From NCBI GenBank assembly GCA_051747265.1, contig JBNJFY010000004.1:248001-312000 (forward strand): a stretch of 64,000 nt of DNA, in the 5' to 3' direction. This DNA is from JBNJFY01 sp051747265. GTDB taxonomy: Bacteria > Bacteroidota > Rhodothermia > Balneolales > Balneolaceae. The notes under the pieces were generated by a model. It was not told the origin of the DNA, did no database searches, and saw only the letters and a list, made by a program, of their open reading frames with translations. The position numbers were made by a program, and so were the translations under genes. Shown here in pieces: positions 27,226 through 35,711 of the stretch (position 1 is the stretch's first letter; each line of letters starts with the position of its first letter).

Positions 27226-28686
27226 ATGAGTACTGCTGTACACGAGAAATACGAAGCTGTCATTGGTCTGGAAGTTCACGCTCAGCTGTTAACTGGAAGC
27301 AAGGCTTTTTCGCCGGCATCCACCGAATTTGGAGCGGCTCCCAACACTCAGGTGACTCCTTTATGTATGGGACATCCCGGGACATTGCCTGTGTTAAATG
27401 AAAATTTGGTACGCTATATCATTCGTATGGGATTGGCCACCGGGTGCGATATCGCGCGAAAATCAATTTTTGCCCGTAAGAATTATTTCTATCCCGATCT
27501 GCCCAAAGGGTATCAGATTTCACAATACGATACGCCCATCTGCCATGATGGAGCTATAGATATTGAGCTGGATGATGGTTCCGCTAAAACCATCGGTATC
27601 ACCCGGATCCACATGGAAGAGGACTCCGGTAAATCCATTCACGATCAGGATCCGTACCACACCCTGATTGATCTGAACCGAGCGGGAGTTCCCCTCATTG
27701 AAATTGTTTCTGAGCCCGACTTGCGTACGCCCCAAGAAGCGTATGCCTACCTCAAGAAAATCAAGCAGATTGTACAGTACCTGGAAATCTGCGATGGTAA
27801 TATGGAGGAAGGTAGTTTGCGTTGTGATGCCAATGTCTCTATTCGCCCTATAGGGCAAGAAGAGTTTGGTACGCGCACCGAGCTGAAAAACATGAACTCC
27901 TTCCGCAATGTGGAACGAGCCATTCAATACGAAATCGAACGCCAAGCCGATATCTTAGATGCCGGTGGCGAAGTAGTACAGCATACCTTGCTCTGGGATG
28001 CCAATAAGATGGAAACCCGGCAAATGCGAACTAAGGAGGAAGCGCATGATTATCGCTACTTCCCCGAGCCTGATCTGCCTCCGGTAGTGGTTAACGATGA
28101 GATGTTGAATGAAATTCAGGAAACACTGCCTGAGATGCCCGATGTGAAACGGGATCGTTTCCGCGAAGAATATGCCATGTCTGTGGATGATGCCCACACA
28201 TTAACCGACAATCGCTATTTGGCTGACTTTTATGAAGAGGTAGTCGAAGAGAGTGGTGATGCCAAAGCAGCGGCTAATCTTGTATTAACGGAAGTGCTTC
28301 GGGTACTCAACGAACGTAGCATTGATATTCGGGAATTTGCCTTGACACCTGAACACTTATCAGGGTTAATTGCACTGCGCAACGAGGACAAAATTAATTC
28401 CTCGGCCATGCAAACCATTTTTAACGAAATGGTTACTCGTCAGGATGATTCCGTGGAGGCGCAAACCATTGCCGAAGAATTAAACTTGATTCAGGTATCT
28501 GATGAAGGCTTTTTAGATAACCTGGTGGATGAAGTGCTTTCCGATCATGCCCAAGAAGTAGAAAGGTATAGAGATGGTAAAAAGGGATTACTAGGATTCT
28601 TTATCGGACAAACCATGCAACGTTCGCAGGGTAAAGCCAATCCTCAAATGGTCCGCGAGCTGTTGCAAGAAAAATTGGAGGCTTGA
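27226..28686 (+). CDS. gatB: Asp-tRNA(Asn)/Glu-tRNA(Gln) amidotransferase subunit B
   Basis: GatB is the kinase/tRNA-binding subunit of GatCAB, which makes Gln-tRNA(Gln) and/or Asn-tRNA(Asn) by transamidation. The 486-residue protein opens with EAVIGLEVHAQLLTGSKAFSPA, has LCMGHPGTLPVLN, FARKNYFYPDLPKGYQISQYD, and EDSGKSIHD in the cradle domain, and a C-terminal helical/YqeY-like tail ending KANPQMVRELLQEKL. gatA and gatC are not adjacent, a common arrangement in this group. The following lipoprotein gene begins 56 bp downstream. Confidence 0.97.
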   Translation: MSTAVHEKYEAVIGLEVHAQLLTGSKAFSPASTEFGAAPNTQVTPLCMGHPGTLPVLNENLVRYIIRMGLATGCDIARKSIFARKNYFYPDLPKGYQISQYDTPICHDGAIDIELDDGSAKTIGITRIHMEEDSGKSIHDQDPYHTLIDLNRAGVPLIEIVSEPDLRTPQEAYAYLKKIKQIVQYLEICDGNMEEGSLRCDANVSIRPIGQEEFGTRTELKNMNSFRNVERAIQYEIERQADILDAGGEVVQHTLLWDANKMETRQMRTKEEAHDYRYFPEPDLPPVVVNDEMLNEIQETLPEMPDVKRDRFREEYAMSVDDAHTLTDNRYLADFYEEVVEESGDAKAAANLVLTEVLRVLNERSIDIREFALTPEHLSGLIALRNEDKINSSAMQTIFNEMVTRQDDSVEAQTIAEELNLIQVSDEGFLDNLVDEVLSDHAQEVERYRDGKKGLLGFFIGQTMQRSQGKANPQMVRELLQEKLEA

Positions 28687-28742
28687 TACGAAACACGGCT
28701 ACTAATACACTTGATCTACTAATACGTTTCGAATCCATATCT

Positions 28743-30140
28743 ATGGTTATCCAACATACTGATTTCTCAACATCATTACGCAAAATCTGGATTTTACTTC
28801 CCATCCTTGCTTGGTTAGGGGTAGGATGTAGTTCTTCACCGGATCATTTGGAAGCACCTATTCGCGGCACGGTTACGGTAGATAGTACCGTGGATCAATC
28901 GCAGAACTATGAAGGAATTGGGTTGACGATCATCCGAAAAGATTCCTCCAATGCGGATGCGGATACTCTATTTCATGCTATTACCGATTCGACCGGTTTT
29001 TTTAGCGGATTGGCTCGGTTTCAACAAAAAGGGCAGTACCCATTACTGGTTTCCCGTAATAATAATCAACTGGGAAGGGTACCCATAATCCTTTCCCACA
29101 AGGACACGGTTGAGATTCAGGGATCATTACCCGAGATCAATAATTCGTTTGAAATTGATTCTTATGAAAACAATGCCTTTGAAGTTTACCAACGGGTAAA
29201 GAAAGGGTTTAGTAGGGTGGCTTTATATGCTCGGGCTGGTGCAATCCAGGCAGATAGCTTACCCGGTGAAATCAAAAAATGGAGTGATTTGTATTGGTCG
29301 GTCTATGAAGATTATGAGTCGACCATTGCCGGCAAATTGGCTGCGGTAGATGCCGTGCGTTTGTTGGAGACTTATGATAGCGAACAGCTATTGGAAAAAG
29401 TTCGAATACTGGAGCAAGATAAAGAATTGGTTGGCGTAGCCGCTCGAAAGGGTAAAGAAGCCATCGCTGAAACCGAAGGGTTGGATGAAGCAGTTCAATA
29501 TTTAAATGAACTCAAAGCCCGGGATATCAGTCGGGATATGGAGATGCGCATAGATATGGAGCGAATCAAACTGTTATATGATTCGGCGCGTGTAGATGAA
29601 GCACAAGCTGAACTTGCGGAATTTCAGCAGAACTACACAGATATGACTGATGCTAAAGACTGGGCCAAGTATATTGGCTATGATCTTGAATATCTGGCAC
29701 CGGGTGACACCCTGCCTGATTTTACTGTAGCCACCTTGAATGGAGATACGCTTAGTAACGCCAGTTTCAGGGACCAAGCCTTTATTTTGGAGATTTCTTC
29801 ATTATCCAACGGACTTTATCAGCGGCAGTATGATCGTATGCTGGCTATTTTTCAGATTTATAAAAACTATGGTCTGCAAATGGTAACTATCCCACTGGAT
29901 CCTTCACCTAGAACTATTGAAGGATTTTTTGAAGAGCGGGTCCGTTTATGGGCTTTTGCACAAGCGCAATCCATGGATAGGGACACCATACTAGACCAGT
30001 TTAATATTAACCGGACGCCGGTTCGCTTCTTAGTTGATAAGAATGGTAAAATTGTCCGAAAATATGTCGGAAACGAGATTGAGGATATTGTAAAAGGATT
30101 GCAAAAAGCATTTGATAACTCCGAAAAAATAGAATCATGA
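28743..30140 (+). CDS. lipoprotein with cysteine-less thioredoxin-like (TlpA/AhpC-type) domain
   Basis: From ATG 28743 the product is 465 residues. A lipobox, LAWLGVGC, follows a hydrophobic run, so it should be a lipoprotein. Residues about 40-150 form an IRGTVTVDST-type beta domain similar to the N-terminal part of FCB-group TlpA-like proteins; a helical middle follows. The C-terminal 130 residues match a thioredoxin fold (APGDTLPDFTVATLNGDTLSNASF ... INRTPVRFLVDKNGKIVRKYVG), but where WCxxC is expected the sequence reads ISSLSNGLYQRQ. The lipobox Cys appears to be its only cysteine, so it cannot do thiol-disulfide chemistry. Its stop overlaps tpiA as ATGA. Confidence 0.8.
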   Translation: MVIQHTDFSTSLRKIWILLPILAWLGVGCSSSPDHLEAPIRGTVTVDSTVDQSQNYEGIGLTIIRKDSSNADADTLFHAITDSTGFFSGLARFQQKGQYPLLVSRNNNQLGRVPIILSHKDTVEIQGSLPEINNSFEIDSYENNAFEVYQRVKKGFSRVALYARAGAIQADSLPGEIKKWSDLYWSVYEDYESTIAGKLAAVDAVRLLETYDSEQLLEKVRILEQDKELVGVAARKGKEAIAETEGLDEAVQYLNELKARDISRDMEMRIDMERIKLLYDSARVDEAQAELAEFQQNYTDMTDAKDWAKYIGYDLEYLAPGDTLPDFTVATLNGDTLSNASFRDQAFILEISSLSNGLYQRQYDRMLAIFQIYKNYGLQMVTIPLDPSPRTIEGFFEERVRLWAFAQAQSMDRDTILDQFNINRTPVRFLVDKNGKIVRKYVGNEIEDIVKGLQKAFDNSEKIES

Positions 30141-30913
30141 GACGTCTATTAATTGCTGGTAATTGGAAAATGAATATGGGTCCATCGGAGGGTGGAACCT
30201 TGGCTAGTGGCATTGCCCATTGGGTGGATAACCATCTGGATAATGATCAGGTGGAAGTATTGATGTGTCCGCCTTTTGTTACTATTGCCGCGGTGAGAGA
30301 AGCGATCGGAAACGCGAAAATCGCCATTGGCGCCCAAGATGTTCATTTTGAAGATGAAGGGGCATTTACGGGTGCGATCAGTACTGGAATGGTTAAGGAG
30401 ACAGGGAGCAAATATATAATTGTGGGTCATTCCGAGCGCCGGGCCATGTTTGGGGATACCGACGAGACGGTAAATAAGAAAGTGCTCAAAACTTTGCAGG
30501 ATGATCTTCGGCCGGTCATTTGTGTAGGTGAATCCTTGGAGCAACGCAAAGCAAAAAAGCATGAAAAGGTCGTTCAAGATCAAGTTACTGCCGCAGTAGA
30601 AGGGGTGACTTCAGAGCAGTTATCAGAGCTAGTTATAGCGTACGAACCTATTTGGGCAATCGGAACGGGCGAGACTGCTACACCCGAACAAGCCCAGGAA
30701 ATGCACCGGCATATACGTCAAATTTTAGCCGACCGCTATGATGCGGATCAGGCCAATAAAGTTCGCATCCTCTACGGCGGAAGCATGAAACCTCATAATG
30801 CGGAGGAACTGCTCTCCAATCCTGATGTGGATGGTGGCTTGATCGGTGGAGCCAGTCTTAAGGTCGATTCCTTCACCAAAATTATTCAGATCGCAGATCA
30901 GCTTCGTTCATAA
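30137..30913 (+). CDS. tpiA: triosephosphate isomerase
   Basis: TIM interconverts dihydroxyacetone phosphate and glyceraldehyde-3-phosphate. The 258-residue barrel shows AGNWKMN (catalytic Lys), IVGHSERR (catalytic His), VIAYEPIWAIGTGETATPEQ (catalytic Glu in loop 6) and ILYGGSMKPHNAEEL with VDGGLIGGASL at the phosphate site. ATG 30137 overlaps the lipoprotein stop by 4 bp, indicating coupling. purD follows 43 bp later. Confidence 0.97.
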   Translation: MRRLLIAGNWKMNMGPSEGGTLASGIAHWVDNHLDNDQVEVLMCPPFVTIAAVREAIGNAKIAIGAQDVHFEDEGAFTGAISTGMVKETGSKYIIVGHSERRAMFGDTDETVNKKVLKTLQDDLRPVICVGESLEQRKAKKHEKVVQDQVTAAVEGVTSEQLSELVIAYEPIWAIGTGETATPEQAQEMHRHIRQILADRYDADQANKVRILYGGSMKPHNAEELLSNPDVDGGLIGGASLKVDSFTKIIQIADQLRS

Positions 30914-30956
30914 ACCCTTTCAAACCCTGTACAAATTTTAAAGTGATTCCTATTTC

Positions 30957-32237
30957 ATGAATGTATTAGTCATTGGCAGTGGTGGACGAGAACACGCGTT
31001 GAGTTGGAAAATCAGTCAATCTGAGCAACTCGATGATCTATATGTCATGCCTGGTAATCCGGGAACCGCGCAACTGGGAACCAATTTGGATGTGGATATA
31101 TCCAATCATAAAGCGGTCATTCAGGCATGCCGGGAATTTGAGGTAGATCTGGTGGTAGTTGGACCCGAGCAGCCGTTGGTAGCTGGTTTAGCTGATGAGC
31201 TAAACGAGGCAGGTATCGCGGTCTTTGGCCCTAGTAGGAAAGCGGCCCAATTGGAGGGTAGTAAGCAATTCGCCAAGGAGTTTATGAATAAATATCACAT
31301 TCCCACGGCGGATTATCGTACGTTTACTATGGAGGAGTTCGATGATGTGGTCGCATACACAAAAGAACGAGATCAATTCCCGGTCGTTCTTAAAGCTGAT
31401 GGATTAGCTGGTGGTAAGGGCGTATTTATCTGTGAATCTCAACAGGAGGTGGAGCAGCGGCTGGATGAGTTTCAGGAGTTGGATAACTTAAAATCCGCAG
31501 CCCAGACCCTGGTTGTCGAAGAATTTATGGAAGGCGAAGAAGCCTCGGTCTTTGCCATCAGTGATGGAAGTACGGTTAAGATTATAACTCATGCCCAAGA
31601 TCATAAGCGTATTGGAGACGGGGATACCGGATTAAATACGGGTGGAATGGGAGCCTATACCCCCGCTCCGGTTATTGATGAGGGGTTACTGGATAGAATT
31701 GAGCAGGAAATTGTGCTTCCCACCATTACCGGCATGCAACTAGATGATACGCCCTACATTGGCTTTTTATATTGCGGTCTAATGATTACGGAATCGGGTC
31801 CTAAAGTAGTCGAATATAATTGCCGGTTTGGAGACCCGGAATGCCAACCCATAATGCCCGCTATTCAATCGGATTTACTGCAACACATGTGGGCCGCGAC
31901 ACAAGGTAAGCTTGCTGATGAAGAGATCATGGTGGATGATCTATATCGTTGTTGTGTGATGATGGCTTCAGAAGGATATCCACGAGCTTATGAGAAGGAG
32001 AAACCAATCACTGGTATAGAAGATGTCGCGGATGATGCCTTGGTATTTCATAGCGGAACCAAACGACTGGATGATACTTTAGTTACCAATGGGGGCCGCG
32101 TTTTGAGTGTTGTTTCTAAGGGCCATACCCTGCAAGAGGCGATAGATCGAACTTATGAGCAGATCAAACATATATCATTTGAGAACGCTTACTACCGAAC
32201 AGATATCGGCCATAAAGGATTGGCCCATCTGGCATAA
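30957..32237 (+). CDS. purD: phosphoribosylamine-glycine ligase PurD
   Basis: PurD is the ATP-grasp ligase forming glycinamide ribonucleotide, step two of purine synthesis. The 426-residue enzyme begins MNVLVIGSGGREHALSWKI, has the ATP-grasp loop VVLKADGLAGGKGVFIC, EEFMEGEEASVFAISDG, the HKRIGDGDTGLNTGGMGAYTPAP block and NCRFGDPECQ at the metal site. It is full length. Its 3' end overlaps the next gene's ATG (32155) by 83 bp. Confidence 0.97.
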   Translation: MNVLVIGSGGREHALSWKISQSEQLDDLYVMPGNPGTAQLGTNLDVDISNHKAVIQACREFEVDLVVVGPEQPLVAGLADELNEAGIAVFGPSRKAAQLEGSKQFAKEFMNKYHIPTADYRTFTMEEFDDVVAYTKERDQFPVVLKADGLAGGKGVFICESQQEVEQRLDEFQELDNLKSAAQTLVVEEFMEGEEASVFAISDGSTVKIITHAQDHKRIGDGDTGLNTGGMGAYTPAPVIDEGLLDRIEQEIVLPTITGMQLDDTPYIGFLYCGLMITESGPKVVEYNCRFGDPECQPIMPAIQSDLLQHMWAATQGKLADEEIMVDDLYRCCVMMASEGYPRAYEKEKPITGIEDVADDALVFHSGTKRLDDTLVTNGGRVLSVVSKGHTLQEAIDRTYEQIKHISFENAYYRTDIGHKGLAHLA

Positions 32238-33096
32238 CACTGTTGGTATAATCACCTGTCATGTAGTATTCCTGCTGTGGGCTTGGTCCATGGGACTGAA
32301 CTCTTCTGCCATTGCACAGCAAGTTAAAACGTTATCCTTTCATAAAATTGATGCTCAGTTAGCTCAGGCTCAGGCGATTAGCAGTACAGAGTTTGGAGTT
32401 CTGTTTATTGCTGAAACGGGAAAGAACAGAATACTCATTAGTGATTCACTGGGCATACGGACTGATTCCATGGGAACATTGGGATTGGGGGCATATCAAT
32501 TCGATCAACCCGTGGATTTGGACGCCACCAACGGGTTACGGATTTATGTGGCGGATAAAGGTAATGAACGCATTCAGGTGTTTGATCGCCGTAAGCAATA
32601 TTTGACCAGTATTCGAGCCGCCCGCGGTGATATCCATGGGCCATATAAGCCCAACTCAGTGGCTTCTAATGTCGTACAGGAGCTTTATTTCTACAATGAG
32701 ATGAGTCGGACTATTGTCAAACTAAATCGCAATGGGGAGTGGGATACCAGTTTTGGCATGAATGGCACACACTTCGAGCGAGATCCGCGTGATTTGGGAG
32801 CTACGGAAGAACATGTGTTTGTTTTAGCTGAAGATGGCCGGAAACTACATCGTTTTAGTTCCGGAGGCACCTACAAAAATTTTTGGCAGTTATCTAGTTC
32901 GGCAACAGCAATCAGGTTGCAACAAGATAAAGTGTGGATTTTATATCCTCAGATGATTGAATCGCGTACCCAGAGAGGGAGGGTCCTAAAGCAGTTGCGA
33001 TTTCAGTTGGATAAACACCCCGTGGATTTGGCAATGATCGATAATCAATGCTTTGTGATAACGAGCGCTGCAATGTATAAAAGCTATATACCCTGA
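32155..33096 (+). CDS. secreted NHL-repeat-like beta-propeller protein
   Basis: A 313-residue protein with an N-terminal hydrophobic segment (about 31-47, VGIITCHVVFLLWAWSMG) followed by a plausible cleavage at SSAIA-QQ. The rest consists of NHL/SMP-30-like blades: FGVLFIAETGKNRILISDS, GLRIYVADKGNERIQVFDR, LYFYNEMSRTIVKLNRNGEWD and EEHVFVLAEDGRKLHRFS. Such propellers usually bind proteins or small ligands, and no catalytic set is evident. The ATG at 32155 lies inside purD; the only later ATG (32290) would remove most of the signal sequence, so the overlapping start is kept with reservation. Function unknown. Confidence 0.65.
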   Translation: MSRSNIYHLRTLTTEQISAIKDWPIWHNTVGIITCHVVFLLWAWSMGLNSSAIAQQVKTLSFHKIDAQLAQAQAISSTEFGVLFIAETGKNRILISDSLGIRTDSMGTLGLGAYQFDQPVDLDATNGLRIYVADKGNERIQVFDRRKQYLTSIRAARGDIHGPYKPNSVASNVVQELYFYNEMSRTIVKLNRNGEWDTSFGMNGTHFERDPRDLGATEEHVFVLAEDGRKLHRFSSGGTYKNFWQLSSSATAIRLQQDKVWILYPQMIESRTQRGRVLKQLRFQLDKHPVDLAMIDNQCFVITSAAMYKSYIP

Positions 33097-33173
33097 AACC
33101 ATTTGAAACCTTTGCTCGCATATCACGAAGAGTATACCAACATGATAATGCTGAAGATTGGAATAAACTATTT

Positions 33174-34049
33174 ATGATGCGATCCATATTAATGACGGTG
33201 CTTGGGGTATTGCTTTGTAACGTTGCTACGGGATATACCCAAAAGCTGGATGAGTATCATCTTGATGAAACCTATGCTATTGCACCCGGAGGTACGGTGT
33301 ACTTGAAGTCAAATGATGCTGATGTGTTTATCATCGGTTCCGAGCGTTCAGATGTTCGTGTGAAGGTGGATTACCGTTTACAAGTAAGAGGGTTGACCAT
33401 TGGAGATAGTGATAAATTTCACATGGATGTCCGGTCTTCGTCAAACCGTTTGGAAATTCGCGAACGAGTAATTTCGGTAACTGGATTCATAGGCAACATG
33501 AAAGAGGATTATAAGATTCGCCTGGAAGTGCCGAACGATGTAAATCTGGAAATCGATGGAGATGATGACGATTACGATATTCAGGGTGTGCATGGAAACT
33601 TGGAGCTTAAAGCCGAAGATGGCTTCATCCAAATCCGTAATAGCCGGATGGAGATTAGTAAACTTTATGTGGATGATGCGGATATAGAAATTGATGGCGG
33701 ACAAGGAAAATTGCGTATTCGAGGCGAGGATGGTGATACGGTGATCCGTAATGGAGCTTATCAGGCCATTGATTTAAAAGTTGATGATGGAGATGTGGAA
33801 CTGGAAACGCAACTGGCTCAACTGGGAAAGTATCAGCTAGAGGGGGCGGATGGTGATTTCGATCTTACTTTTCTTGGTGGCGGCGGGGATATTTGGATAA
33901 AACACGATGCTGGATCTCTGGTGACCAACGGTTCATTTGAAATCCAAGAGCATAACGAGCATAATAAACGTTTGCGATTATATGGCGGAGACGCGAAGGT
34001 TCGGATCAAATTGGATGATGGGGATGTCACCTTGAATACCATTGAGTAG
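33174..34049 (+). CDS. secreted acidic beta-repeat protein, DUF4097-like
   Basis: A 291-residue protein with signal peptide (cleavage near GYTQ-KL). The mature part is a ladder of short strands with Asp/Gly turns: SNDADVFIIG, DGDDDDYDIQGVHGNLELKAEDGFIQIRNS, VDDADIEIDGGQGKLRIRGEDGDTVIRNG, LKVDDGDVELET, LDDGDVTLNT. This regular G/D-D-G-D spacing matches the DUF4097/adhesin-like beta-solenoid family found near envelope-stress genes elsewhere. No anti-sigma or sigma factor is adjacent here. A hairpin with a T tract follows the stop. Function unknown. Confidence 0.7.
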   Translation: MMRSILMTVLGVLLCNVATGYTQKLDEYHLDETYAIAPGGTVYLKSNDADVFIIGSERSDVRVKVDYRLQVRGLTIGDSDKFHMDVRSSSNRLEIRERVISVTGFIGNMKEDYKIRLEVPNDVNLEIDGDDDDYDIQGVHGNLELKAEDGFIQIRNSRMEISKLYVDDADIEIDGGQGKLRIRGEDGDTVIRNGAYQAIDLKVDDGDVELETQLAQLGKYQLEGADGDFDLTFLGGGGDIWIKHDAGSLVTNGSFEIQEHNEHNKRLRLYGGDAKVRIKLDDGDVTLNTIE

Positions 34050-34131
34050 AGCCCAACTAATATTAGACTGAATTTTTTTCCAACCCGCTGACCATTTTAC
34101 CGATTCTTAACTGACCAGGTAAGGTGTATAG

Positions 34132-34168
34132 ATCCTAAATCCTGATCACTGATTTGGGATGATTTTTG
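34132..34168 (+). terminator. intrinsic terminator after the DUF4097-like gene
   Basis: ATCCTAAATC (34132-34141) pairs with GATTTGGGAT (34151-34160), ten pairs including one G-T, with a 9-base loop; GATTTTTGC follows. The hairpin lies only about 20 bp upstream of the next ATG, so it also falls in that gene's presumed leader. Confidence 0.6.
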
Positions 34169-34187
34169 CTCATGGGTATATAGCATT

Positions 34188-35627
34188 ATGCGCATGAGAC
34201 TTAAACATATCGCTATCATAGTATTGCTAATGGCCTGTGGGATGGGGGGATCGATTATTTTCTTGCCCCATCAAGCGATAGCCCAGAAAGCAGGTTATAT
34301 GGCTGATTGGAATAGTATCACTATTCAGGGTTGGGCCGAAGATATGCGGATCCGATTGCTGGATCGACGCCACACCGTATCTGGTTTTATTACCGATCGA
34401 GGTGCTTTCCAGATGTATACCTATCGTATGAATCCGGAATTCGGACTCAATCTATTTACTTACCGGTATACCCCTCAAGAAGATTATCTATGGTATCGGA
34501 GTCCCAATGGGATACGTACTTATGCTGGGAATAGCAATGGTTTGAATCTGGCCACAAAGACCGAGATAAAGACGGATGTTGAAATTAGCGAGGGGCATAC
34601 CGTACAATTACAGTTAAAGCAGCAAGCCGACGCTCGGGCTTCGCGTGTTTGGGCCGAACCCTCTTACGCGTTCAATTTTGCCGGAAAGCACGCTATTGGA
34701 GTATCTCATACCGTAAGCAACTATAAACCTGATCTGGACGCTACGTTTTTCTATCAATATGGGAACCAGCAAGAGGGTATGTTTAAACTGGCGTACTCGC
34801 TCATGGACTATGCCAATGACTGGGTATTTCCCAATTTGGAATCTCAAGTATCCTATGCTGATACCGTTCGAGTATATGATCAAGCGCCACGATTATGGAA
34901 TATCAAAGCATTGAGCCCCCAATGGGGACGATTTCGTTTTGAAGCTGAAGTAGGTTTTCAGCGTGAATCCAAAGCAGAAATCTATTCTCCCCGAGATAGT
35001 TTGGATCGTTACCAGCACAACGAAACCAATAGTTATCAAACGGCTATGCTGGAATACGATAGTGAATTTATTACCGCCGGGGTGGTTTATCAGCGTCACC
35101 ATTCAGAGATGGAACGAGATACGTTATTGAATTCAAACAATCACTGGCGATATAATGGCCATCAGACCATGCGCCGTTTAGGGGTATTTTTGTTAGCAAA
35201 TTCTCAAGATTTTCGGTGGGAAACCTGGGCCTGGATGGGCAAGTACGAAGACTATCGGAAAGGAGAGCGTTATCCATTTGATGGATTGGATTCCTTGGAT
35301 CATGGTGAACGGCGTTTGGAGCTACGGTCTCGGATAATGAAACGTCCCCAGATTAAAGGCCTTATTGCCGGATTTGAGTACACCATGTTACACCGCATTT
35401 ATAAAAACGATCAATACCAGGATTTAGCCGATTACTATACCGGCTACTATCAGGTTGATCCGTTCAACACTTTGGAGCATCGAGGTAGTGTTTTATTGGG
35501 GTATCAATTTCACCCACGAGCCAGTTTCGTTATTGGAGCATCATACGATCTGGATGGCGATTTTTATGAATATCCGGAAGGTCAGCGATTTGACACGGCA
35601 TTCGGTCGTTTAGAAATCCGCTGGTAA
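34188..35627 (+). CDS. outer-membrane beta-barrel protein of unknown function
   Basis: A 479-residue protein with signal peptide (hydrophobic IAIIVLLMACGMGGSIIFL, cleavage near AIAQ-KA). The rest is dense amphipathic beta strand with many Trp/Tyr/Arg (FGLNLFTYRYTPQEDYLWYRSPNG, HAIGVSHTVSNYKPDLDATFFYQYGNQ, FRFEAEVGFQRES) and it ends with an aromatic residue, FGRLEIRW, as outer-membrane barrels do for BAM recognition. I estimate 16 or more strands and do not recognise a named porin family. It sits between the DUF4097-like gene and the flagellin; the sigma-28 promoter lies behind its stop, so it is transcribed separately from the flagellin. Confidence 0.65.
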   Translation: MRMRLKHIAIIVLLMACGMGGSIIFLPHQAIAQKAGYMADWNSITIQGWAEDMRIRLLDRRHTVSGFITDRGAFQMYTYRMNPEFGLNLFTYRYTPQEDYLWYRSPNGIRTYAGNSNGLNLATKTEIKTDVEISEGHTVQLQLKQQADARASRVWAEPSYAFNFAGKHAIGVSHTVSNYKPDLDATFFYQYGNQQEGMFKLAYSLMDYANDWVFPNLESQVSYADTVRVYDQAPRLWNIKALSPQWGRFRFEAEVGFQRESKAEIYSPRDSLDRYQHNETNSYQTAMLEYDSEFITAGVVYQRHHSEMERDTLLNSNNHWRYNGHQTMRRLGVFLLANSQDFRWETWAWMGKYEDYRKGERYPFDGLDSLDHGERRLELRSRIMKRPQIKGLIAGFEYTMLHRIYKNDQYQDLADYYTGYYQVDPFNTLEHRGSVLLGYQFHPRASFVIGASYDLDGDFYEYPEGQRFDTAFGRLEIRW

Positions 35628-35639
35628 CTAAAAAAAGGT

Positions 35640-35666
35640 TAAAAAATGGGGTTTCCCTGCCGATAA
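35640..35666 (+). promoter_or_regulatory. sigma-28 (FliA) promoter for flagellin
   Basis: TAAA (35640-35643), a spacer of exactly 15 bases, then GCCGATAA (35659-35666): a complete match to the FliA consensus TAAA-N15-GCCGATAA. Transcription would start near 35673, about 40 bases before the flagellin GTG. This shows the flagellin is a late, class III flagellar gene and implies that fliA exists elsewhere in the genome. Confidence 0.9.
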
Positions 35667-35704
35667 TATTAGCTTACTAGCTATACTATTTATGCAGCTA
35701 ATAT
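35666..35704 (+). promoter_or_regulatory. perfect 9-bp inverted repeat in the flagellin leader
   Basis: ATATTAGCT (35666-35674) is the exact reverse complement of AGCTAATAT (35696-35704), with a 21-base spacer. It begins at the last base of the -10 element and ends 7 bases before the GTG start. As RNA it would only fold completely if transcription began at the arm; as DNA it could be a protein-binding operator overlapping the promoter. Role inferred only. Confidence 0.45.
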
Positions 35705-35711
35705 ATCTACG

